Positions 56,305 to 64,000 of a stretch of 64,000 nucleotides of DNA are shown here, piece by piece. Both the position numbers and the translations under genes were made by a program. Under the pieces are notes generated by a model. The model searched no databases. It was not told the origin of the DNA and saw nothing but the letters and a program-made list of their open reading frames with translations. The first letter of the stretch is position 1. Every line of letters starts with the position of its first letter. Source of the DNA: Omphiscola glabra. Its lineage: Eukaryota; Mollusca; Gastropoda; Lymnaeidae. The DNA lies in assembly GCA_964017045.1 (NCBI GenBank), contig OZ024794.1, forward strand, positions 27,660,315-27,724,314, in the 5' to 3' direction.

Positions 56305-56625
56305 CCACTGTATGGTGTAGGACTGTCTGTAGGACTATTGTTTAAAGCGCGGCACGTCGGGTGCCAGACTGACTGTAGAACTATTGTTTAAAGGGCGGCT
56401 CGTCGGATGCAGGACTGACTGTAGGACTATTGTTTAAAGGGCGGCACGTCGGGTGCAGGACTGACTGTAGGACTATTGTTTAAAGGGCGGCTCGTCGGAT
56501 GCAGGACTGACTGTAGGACTATTGTTTAAAGGGCGGCAGGTCGCGTGCAGGACTGACTGTAGGACTATTGTTTAAAGGGCGGCTCGTCGGATGCCGGACT
56601 GACTGTAGGACTATTGTTTAAAGTC
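56305..56625 (+). repeat. Minisatellite, 46-bp unit alternating in 92-bp dimers
   Basis: Six units of GACTGTAGGACTATTGTTTA followed by AAGGGCGGC. They alternate between ACGTCGGGTGC and TCGTCGGATGC versions, giving a dimeric higher-order unit. Confidence 0.94.
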
Positions 56626-57184
56626 CTGTTTCTAAAAAAATACACGTAACTGATTTTTAAAAAAACTGCACCCGGTTAAGGGCGGTTAAGACTGGTTAAG
56701 ACTTAGTTTGGAATATTATAAATAGTGCATGCATGGCGCTCGATATGAAGCAAGATTAACACTGATTGAGGGATACTTTTTTTAATCTTCCCTTGTGTAC
56801 GCTTCAGTAAATGGAGGTTTATATTCAAACAACCCGTAAAAAGAAAACGACGTTTTTCGTATAAATCCTTTACATGCATTTGTGTTGGCGTTTCTGTCAC
56901 TGTAAGTGGTTTCTCGTTTATTTAGATGCGGTTATGTCAATGGTGTAAAACTTCTGGCGAAAACACATTTCATATACCATTTAATTTTTTACTTAAAAGA
57001 TACTTTTTATTTTTACTGAATACCCAAATACGTCACAAATACAAAGCACATAGCAACAGCTACACAATAATTCTCCACATCAAAACACGCACCCATGGGA
57101 CAAAATCGTAATATCATATATCTTTCCTTTGAAAAACAGGAAAAACTGATATTGGGGGGGGGGGGGGGGGGTTGTGGTTAGGGC

Positions 57185-57345
57185 TGGAAATTACAAACGA
57201 TGTGTTATCATCGTCAAAGAGTGCATGTGCCACGTGTCAGTTCGATGGGATGCCAGGAAGTGGGTCAATTAGCCGTCCGAAGAGTTTGCCTTAAACACAG
57301 AAACACGAAAATAAGCGAAGTTAATACAAAGGATTTTTTTTCTTT
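57185..57345 (+). repeat. Dispersed repeat, GTGTTGTCATCGGC family, copy 3
   Basis: ACGATGTGTTATCATCGTCA, TGCCAGGAAGTGGGTCAATT, AGCCGTCCG, AGCGAAGTTAATACAAAGGA then a T run. Confidence 0.6.
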
Positions 57346-57619
57346 TAAAGAAAGTAAGAATGCTAAATGATTCTGCGGCTTTTATGGACAGGCCGAAAGT
57401 AAACAATTTGAGGCTGATAACTAAATATCAAGGGCGGTTAAAACAGTGTTGCTTCATGGTCATTTCTTTTTTTAAAGTATGTGTACCAGGCTCATTAAGA
57501 CATTATAGCAATGAGCAAGGTGCTATGCACGACAACTACGGTCACGGTGGGTGAAGTTGACAAATCTCTGTATACGTGAAGCACAAAGTCTAATTAATGT
57601 TAGTCAATGCAAACACGCT

Positions 57620-57817
57620 ATCTATAGAGACGATAAGCCGTGTAGTGTTGTGGTGTTTAAGGAAAAAGCCAGTGTTTAGGCACAAAGATCCAGAAAGTGG
57701 CTGGGGATCCGGTATGACCAGGGAAGCACCAATAGAGACGATAAGCCGTGTGGTGTTTAAGGAAAAGCCAGTGTTTAGGCACAAAGATCCAGAAAATGGC
57801 TGGGGATCCGGTACGAC
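57620..57817 (+). repeat. Tandem duplication, ~108-bp unit, two copies
   Basis: GAGACGATAAGCCGTGT at 57628 and 57736, both followed by CCAGTGTTTAGGCACAAAGA and GGCTGGGGATCCGGTA. The first copy ends inside a phrase (CCAGGGAAGCACCAA) that matches the first bases of the MITE at 57818, so the duplication includes its left tip. Confidence 0.9.
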
Positions 57818-57917
57818 CAGGGGCGCACCACTAATTTTGCTGCCCGCCTTCCACGAAAAAAGAACCATACCATTGTGCCAAGCGTCCCTCCCCGCACCCC
57901 ACCTACCTACGCCTCCC
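57818..57917 (+). mobile_element. Short hAT-type MITE, CAGRGGCGTAGC family
   Basis: 100 bp from CAGGGGCGCACC to CCTACCTACGCCTCC. Flanks are GGTACGAC (57810-57817) and GGTATGAC (57918-57925), 7 of 8 identical, with the CpG as the only difference. Confidence 0.8.
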
Positions 57918-58133
57918 GGTATGACATAACACGGGTCAGACCCGAGTATAAAACTGTAGCATTAAGTTATTTTTACGGCGTTCACGTGTGGTGTACATGG
58001 GATGTAAGCAGTTGACTGGTAGGGAGTTACAGCCTGGTATCTGGCCGCTCTACTTCATCTCTCCAGAACTCGAAGTTGGCCGAATGTCAGGTATTTCGTC
58101 GGTTGGATTTAAGTTGTCTTTAATTGTCCAGGG

Positions 58134-58314
58134 CAGTAGTTCTCAACCTCACTAATGCCGCGACCCTTTAACACAGTTCCTCGTGATGTGGCGACCCCCC
58201 GACACAGAATTATTTTCGTTGCTATTTCATAGCTGTAGAGTATATGTGTTTTCCGGCGATCTTAGGCGACCCCTGGAAAAGGGTCATTCGGCCCCCACAG
58301 GTTGAGAACCGCTG
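58134..58314 (-). mobile_element. SPIN-like hAT non-autonomous element, copy 3
   Basis: Starts CAGTAGTTCTCAACCTCACT and ends CAGGTTGAGAACCGCTG, same orientation as copy 2. TATATGTGTTTTCCG and GATCTTAGGCGACCCC are inside. Flanks are GTCCAGGG (58126-58133) and GTCTAGGG (58315-58322), 7 of 8 identical. Confidence 0.9.
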
Positions 58315-58322
58315 GTCTAGGG

Positions 58323-58741
58323 TATGAATCTTACACCAATGTACAAGGATAACACTTGACGCAAAGTCCTTTCCATTGAGGATATATTAAAAATGTACGA
58401 CACTACATTTTATTGCACATTCAAATTTTAAGGATTCATTTTGGCGCATACTTGAAATTAGTTTTGCGTCAAAATCTAAGAGTAACAGGGAAATGCTGGG
58501 CTTTTAAACAAATTGTTACTTGGACTGTAACGTTGTTGTATAATATTTATTTCAACCGCCATAAAAAAACTTTTTAAAAAGTATTTCGTTTGTTTAAACT
58601 TCTTTATTTGTAAAAGAATTTTTTTGGGTGAAATTTGCTGACGTATCGGAGCTTACCTTTCACACATAAACAAACTTAATAACTTAATACATATACTGCT
58701 GCCCGGGTTTAGGCGAGTGAGTTGTGGCCCTGAGCTATATT
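58323..58741. other. Unassigned stretch
   Basis: No gene or repeat recognised. Confidence 0.4.
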
Positions 58742-59940
58742 TAGGATCATGGCCGTATGGCTAAAGAAGCGGGTTAGGGTTAGGATTAGGGTTAGGATCA
58801 GGGCCGAATGGCTAAAGAAGCGGGTTAGGTTTAGGATTAGGGTTAGGGTTAGGATCAGGGCCGAATGGCTAAAGAAGCGGGTTAGGGTTAGGGTTAGGGT
58901 TAGGATCAGGGCCGAATGGCTAAAGAAGCGGGTTAGGGTTAGGGTTAGGGTTAGGATCAGGGCCGAATGGCTAAAGAAGCGGGTTAGGGTTAGGGTTAGG
59001 GTTAGGATCAGGGCCGAATGGCTAAAGAAGCGGGTTAGGGTTAGGGTTAGGGTTAGGATCAGGGCCGAATGGCTAAAGAAGCGGGTTAGGATTAGGGTTA
59101 GGGTTAGGATCAGGGCCGAATGGCTAAAGAAGCGGGTTAGGGTTAGGGTTAGGATCAGGGCCGAATGGCTAAAGAAGCGGGTTAGGGTTAGGGTTAGGGT
59201 TAGGATCAGGGCCGAATGGCTAAAGAAGCGGGTTAGGATTAGGGTTAGGGTTAGGATCAGGGCCGAATGGCTAAAGAAGCGGGTTAGGGTTAGGGTTAGG
59301 GTTAGGATCAGGGCCGAATGGCTAAAGAAGCGGGTTAGGATTAGGGTTAGGGTTAGGGTTAGGATCAGGGCCGAATGGCTAAAGAAGCGGGTTAGGGTTA
59401 GGATCAGGGCCGAATGGCTAAAGAAGCGGGTTAGGATTAGGGTTAGGGTTAGGGTTAGGATCAGGGCCGAATGGCTAAAGAAGCGGGTTAGGATTAGGGT
59501 TAGGGTTAGGATCAGGGCCGAATGGCTAAAGAAGCGGGTTAGGATTAGGGTTAGGGTTAGGGTTAGGATCATGGCCGTATGGCTAAAGAAGCGGGTTAGG
59601 GTTAGGATCAGGGCCGAATGGCTAAAGAAGCGGGTTAGGATTAGGGTTAGGGTTAGGGTTAGGATCAGGGCCGAATGGCTAAAGAAGCGGGTTAGGATTA
59701 GGGTTAGGGTTAGGATCAGGGCCGAATGGCTAAAGAAGCGGGTTAGGGTTAGGATCAGGGCCGAATGGCTAAAGAAGCGGGTTAGGGTTAGGATTAGGGT
59801 TAGGATCAGGGCCGAATGGCTAAAGAAGCGGGTTAGGGTTAGGGTTAGGATTAGGGTTAGGATCAGGGCCGAATGGCTAAAGAAGCGGGTTAGGGTTAGG
59901 ATTAGGGTTAGGATCAGGGCCGAATGGCTAAAGAAGCGCG
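58742..59940 (+). repeat. 1.2-kb array of a fixed cassette plus TTAGGG telomere-type repeats
   Basis: 24 copies of a cassette GGCCGAATGGCTAAAGAAGC, each followed by GGG and then one to five TTAGGG or TTAGGA units ending TTAGGATCAG. The cassette is nearly invariant and only the number and type of hexamers change. Total cassette-plus-repeat length is always a multiple of three, so 425-429 codons stay open on each strand (Arg/Val/Ile-rich on plus, Phe/Ser/Leu/Thr-rich on minus). These are artefacts. The array ends in an A run near 59960. Confidence 0.97.
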
Positions 59941-60664
59941 TTGTTAAGTTTGGCTTTTTAAAAAAAAAAAAAAAAATTGCAATCAATGTTGGACTGTGTG
60001 TCCCCCTGTGGACCGTACCCAGTGCTGTAACGCCTTAATTCGACCATGCATCATATCAAGGGAAAATTTCAGTGCAAACAGGGCACATACTGTACATCAT
60101 TTAGCCAATAAGAGCTCGAATATTTCATTACAATGATTAGAAAATGATAGTACACAAAATAAAGTAATAAAGCAATGCACCCTTTGTGTCGACAATGCCA
60201 CTCACCCCTATAAATAGAAAAAACTAAATAATCCAATTAGTACAATAAATTTCGCTACAAACTTAGCCAAAAAAAAAAAAAAACCACAAACACATACACA
60301 CTCTAAAGGAATCATTGGAGCACACGGCTTATTAAATTTGCACACTCCTATAACGGTACGTAACAGATATCATCGGGGATTCTCACCTCGACACCTAAAC
60401 CACATGTTTTATAACGAATTCCGTGAAAGCTTGTGCTGGAAGGAACCAAGAGTTCATTCAGTCTAACGAACACTATTCAGAACCACACCTTTGAACTTTG
60501 GCGATGGATTCTCGCTGGAGTCGTGTAGGACTAGGACAGTGATTTTCACCATACACACACAAAAAAACAAAAAACAAGAAAACAACAGACTGGAAAATCT
60601 GGAGTTTAAAAGATTAAAATAAATTCATTTTAATATTTGTATTGTAACTTTAATACTCTACGCA
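59941..60664. other. Unassigned stretch
   Basis: No gene recognised. Confidence 0.4.
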
Positions 60665-60905
60665 CAAAGGGCGTATTCTTCTACACGTGAAAGGCGTGTT
60701 CTTCTACACATGAAGGGCGTATTCTTCTGCACATGAAGGGCGTATTCTTCTACACATGAAGGGCGTATTCTTCTACACATGAAGGGCGTATTCTTCTACA
60801 CATGAAGGGCGTATTCTTCTACACATGAAGAGCGTATCATGAATGGCGTATTCTTCTACACATGAAAGGCGTATTCTTCTACACATGAAGAGCGTATCAT
60901 GAATG
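60665..60905 (+). repeat. Minisatellite, 23-bp unit
   Basis: About nine units of ACATGAAGGGCGTATTCTTC followed by TAC. Two shorter ACATGAAGAGCGTATCATGA units mark a repeated block at the right. Confidence 0.94.
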
Positions 60906-61171
60906 CTATACGGCACGTGTCGTGTGCGCCAATTGAAAAAGGGGGGGGGGGGCGCAAAAACAAAGAAACCGTAAAAATTATTTTTATACTTAAGAAGTAG
61001 AAAAAGTAGAGTCGTCCCTTGTTTATAGCGGTCAAGCATTTCCAGACTTGCGGGATAAGTGAATTTCCGTGAAGTAGGATTCTTTGTTTACATATGGAAA
61101 AATTTGATAATTACAGCATAGAGAACATGTTCACGACCCTCTAACTACGTTTTTATTAAAATTATTGGACC

Positions 61172-61349
61172 CAGGGGCGTAGCTAAGGGGGACAGATTAC
61201 CTGGGCGCCAGACTAGTTAGGGGCGCCAAAATGTGCTTTGATATCATTTTATTGATGAAAATAATGGGTTTGAGAGATGAATAAAAGAAAAGGAGGCGGT
61301 TTAAAATGAATCTTGTCCCCGGGCGTCAAACACGCTAGATACGCCTCTG
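61172..61349 (+). mobile_element. hAT-type MITE, CAGRGGCGTAGC family, perfect target duplication
   Basis: Starts CAGGGGCGTAGCTAAG and ends CGCTAGATACGCCTCTG. ATTGGACC is present exactly on both sides (61164-61171, 61350-61357). The interior GGGGCGCCAAAATGTGCTTT and ATTTTATTGATGAAAATAAT blocks match 583-791 closely. Confidence 0.93.
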
Positions 61350-61510
61350 ATTGGACCCTCTGGGGGGGTGCTCGGACTCATAGGCCTTAAGTCCATACGT
61401 ACAGTAATGTTAATTTTAATTGTAATACAGGGGTGTATAAATGACTCAGATAACCGAGCTCGCGCTGTATCATCTTTCGCTATATCGATCAACTTTTTAA
61501 TGAATACATG

Positions 61511-61760
61511 TGAAGACCTTAGTGCTAAAAGTACTTAAGTCACAAAATGCACATTTTGAGATAATCACGTTCAAATATACTTTTCTTCTATAAAATATGA
61601 CTATTTTCATTTTTTGTCTTGTTTAATTAAGGGCCTAATGCACATTTTAATGTGTTCAAATTTCTGCAGTACACTTGGCTAAACTGGGTAAGAAAATATC
61701 ACAGTTTAGATTGATAATGACAAAAATGTGACTTAAGTACTTTTAGCACTAAGGTCTTCA
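61511..61760. mobile_element. Tc1/mariner-like MITE, GTACTTAAGT family, copy 2
   Basis: Left end TGAAGACCTTAGTGCTAAAA and right end read inward TGAAGACCTTAGTGCTAAAA are identical, both continuing GTACTTAAGTCACA. At 250 bp it is almost the length of 1515-1762. TG rather than TA lies on both sides, so the target duplication is altered or the ends are trimmed. Confidence 0.75.
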
Positions 61761-63530
61761 TGTTATATTTGAGGGGAAAAAAACAAACGCGATAGACTGA
61801 AGCCGCGAAAGTCGAAGCGTGAACGTGCGATTGACGACTGTATTCGTTTTGTTCATAAGTTAGAAAACTTTTATTGAATATGCTCAAATTCGGCACACTA
61901 GTATGCAAACTCTGTTGTAATTTCCATAATATAGAAAATCAATGTATCAAGCCTGATAAGGGTGGGATTTTAGTCCTCGTGTCTTATGTCCCCCTGCATG
62001 CCTATTTCTAAACTTACATTAATGAGAACTTGTTGTATGTCTGATCATATTACCCACTACCAGGTAATGTAATGTCGTATACATTGGGAAGACGGGTGAC
62101 AGTCTAGGGGTAACAATACAACAGGATGATAACACTGCATGGGAAACAAGATGCGGATGTTGATAAAACAATAAGTTAATGACCTACAAATAAATGTAAT
62201 TAAATGGTTATCTTGATAATTAAAACAATCTCAATGTTGAGGAATGCAGGCAAAAAATAAAGGTTTGGGGGGGGGGGGGGGGAGCTTGTAGCCCTTTGAG
62301 ATAAGGTGTATGTTGAGTGTGTAGGGGAAAGGAGGTTGGAGGTAGTAGTGAGGGAAAAGTTTGGGTTTAGGAGCGGAAAGACGCTAAAGAACTTTAAAGA
62401 AGGCTACGGGTGCAGGAGCCGGAGTATCATAAGGTAGGGAGTAGGGTTAGGTTGGAGAAGCGGGAGTTCGGTGTTGAAAAATAACGCATTTTGTTGAGAG
62501 TGTAGAGGGCAGGAGGCATGTGGAGGCGTGGAGGCTGGTAAAATAGCTGGTCAGATCGATCGAATAGAGCAGGGAGTGATAAAGATGGGAACACGTAATT
62601 CAAATCCCTTATCACATCTTTATTCCGGTAGTGAAAAACGCCTACAAATTTCTAGACTATCAAACAAAAGTTCTTCTTAGCGAGCGACACCAGAATTCGC
62701 TCACCCTGCTAAGAGAGCCATTGCTACATGTGTTGGCCACGTCTAGCCTTCTACTTCTATTTGCCTCAGTCGCCCAATGTCTGTGCTGTATTTTGTGTGC
62801 TCCGATCGTGTTACCTGCATGTTGACATTTCCTCAAAATTTGGTTTTGTTAAAGAAAAAAATGTCTATCCCTCTGTTTGGCGCACAAGCCAAATGAGTAG
62901 ACCGAGTGATCCAGCACAAACAGAACACTTCACCTATGTCAATAGATCCTTTCATCAGGACACCACTTCCCGGAGTAACCGCATAGACAAGGCTCCCATG
63001 TCGAAAAGGTTACTGCTACATGTGGGATGACCTGAAGCGGGCAGGACTTGGACTAGCCAGCTATTTGCATAGAAACTTCTTGAAAAAATGGAAAGGGAAT
63101 AAATTGAGTAAAAAAATTATAATTTTGTTTCCTTCCAAAATTACATAAAAAAAGTACAATTTCCTTTATTTTCTCCAACCCCCTCCCAAAAAAAACCTCA
63201 TAAAAAAAATTACCCACACAGTAGAAAATGTATGTGCTATTTATTTCAGTTATGGAGAAAAGATTATACACAGAAAATCCAAAGTCAAAGAATCTAGGTA
63301 ATGTGTAAAATAGTTTACGGCAGCGGTTTTGCAACATTTTTCGAGACACATTAAAACTAGTTACAAACATTCTTCTAAACATTATACACATGTTAAGAAA
63401 AATATTAGCTGTGTCTTTGAGTAGCAGAGGCTCTTGCTTCACCAACGAAAATAAAGCTGGATACGGCGCACGCAGCCAGTACCCGAAGGGGGTACCCCCA
63501 AAAGAGGAGATTTCGTGAGAGTGTGGAGTA
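61761..63530. other. Unassigned stretch
   Basis: G run at about 62267-62282. A minus frame of 161 codons (63053-63538) has no recognised family. Confidence 0.35.
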
Positions 63531-63534
63531 TGGC

Positions 63535-64000
63535 TCAAACGTCTACGCAGAAATCGAAGCTACACTTATAGCCCTTAAAAACAGGTGAGCTGTAGATTAG
63601 CTTGAAGAAAACCATTTTCGTCCATCGTAACAATGATCGAATCACAGCTGGCATCAGAGACTGTGAGAAGGGGATCAATATACACATATAAGACATTAAG
63701 TCACAAGGATGCCGAATAGTCCTTAAGTGCATCTCTGAGCACGAGAGATTATCCCCAAAACGAAAGAGATGACTTTCTAGGGAGGCGAGGGTCTACCCAA
63801 CTGGGGTGGGGGGGGGTCAAAGAATGGTTCCTAGAGGAATGGTTGAAAAACTTGGAAAAAGGGGGACACGGCACACAAACCTTACCGGAACATGCCACAC
63901 CCAGACAGGAAAGAGCATCAATGGCGGAAACTAAAACGCGAACACGAGAGCCTCATCACCCAGATGAACGAAGAACCCTGTCCTACTCGAAGCTTTCTTA
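63535..64000 (+). pseudogene. Possible retroelement RNase H fragment
   Basis: Plus strand near 63540 reads NVYAEIEATLIALKN, reminiscent of the E-x-E-A-x-x-x-A-L helix of the RNase H domain at the end of some LINE pol proteins. After stops, downstream text is open in pieces (for example DRITAGIRDCEKG). Stops are frequent and the catalytic DSQ/D pattern is not seen. It may be a decayed fragment cut by the window edge. Confidence 0.25.

Noticed and set aside
58709..60038. 425- and 429-codon frames on both strands
   Set aside because: They come from TTAGGG-type hexamers and a fixed cassette in lengths divisible by three; low-complexity products on both strands.

Overview
The window looks like non-coding DNA from an animal nuclear genome, most likely a mollusc and probably a gastropod. 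It is AT-rich, has no bacterial-style gene packing, and holds spliced-gene signals, LINE relics, many small DNA-transposon derivatives and an interstitial array of the metazoan telomere repeat. The only confidently recognised host coding sequence is one exon (minus strand, 14331-14600) encoding the start of a RasGRF-type Ras guanine-nucleotide exchange factor. Three copies of a SPIN-like hAT element are present; from memory, SPIN elements have been reported in the pond snail Lymnaea, which fits a freshwater snail. The species is an inference.

Layout. 0-9 kb: small DNA transposons, a 37-bp tandem array, a LINE reverse-transcriptase relic on the minus strand, a 99-bp array and a pogo/Tigger-like element that keeps a transposase tail. 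9-13.2 kb: palindromic foldback elements, one with an empty paralogous site close by. 13.2-20.3 kb: the RasGRF exon, a possible plus-strand exon at 16470-16594, several minisatellites, and a possible first exon with Ala/His/Gln runs at 20147-20224. 20.3-26.3 kb: one minisatellite, half a foldback element, and long stretches with nothing recognisable. 26.3-35.4 kb: a 1.7-kb array of 30-bp units, a decayed repetitive-family protein between two ~200-bp direct repeats, then arrays of 31-bp and 30-40-bp units. 35.7-44.4 kb: hAT-type elements (including SPIN copy 1), arrays, and a possible first exon at 43203-43253. 44.5-46.5 kb: a CR1/L2-type LINE pol relic on the minus strand. 47.3-50 kb: two large minisatellites, one interrupted by a transposon. 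50-58.3 kb: SPIN copies 2 and 3, more minisatellites and a promoter-like region near 54.8-55.1 kb. 58.7-60 kb: a 1.2-kb array of a fixed cassette joined to TTAGGG repeats. 60-64 kb: two more small DNA transposons, a minisatellite and a weak retroelement fragment.

There is no operon-like gene system. The biology is mainly mobile DNA and tandem-repeat growth around introns or intergenic DNA of a few host genes. Tandem arrays occupy very roughly a fifth of the window. The longest open frames (up to 570 codons) are by-products of repeat units whose lengths are multiples of three. Many of the small elements have 8-9-bp or TA target-site duplications that I could read directly, which makes those calls firm.
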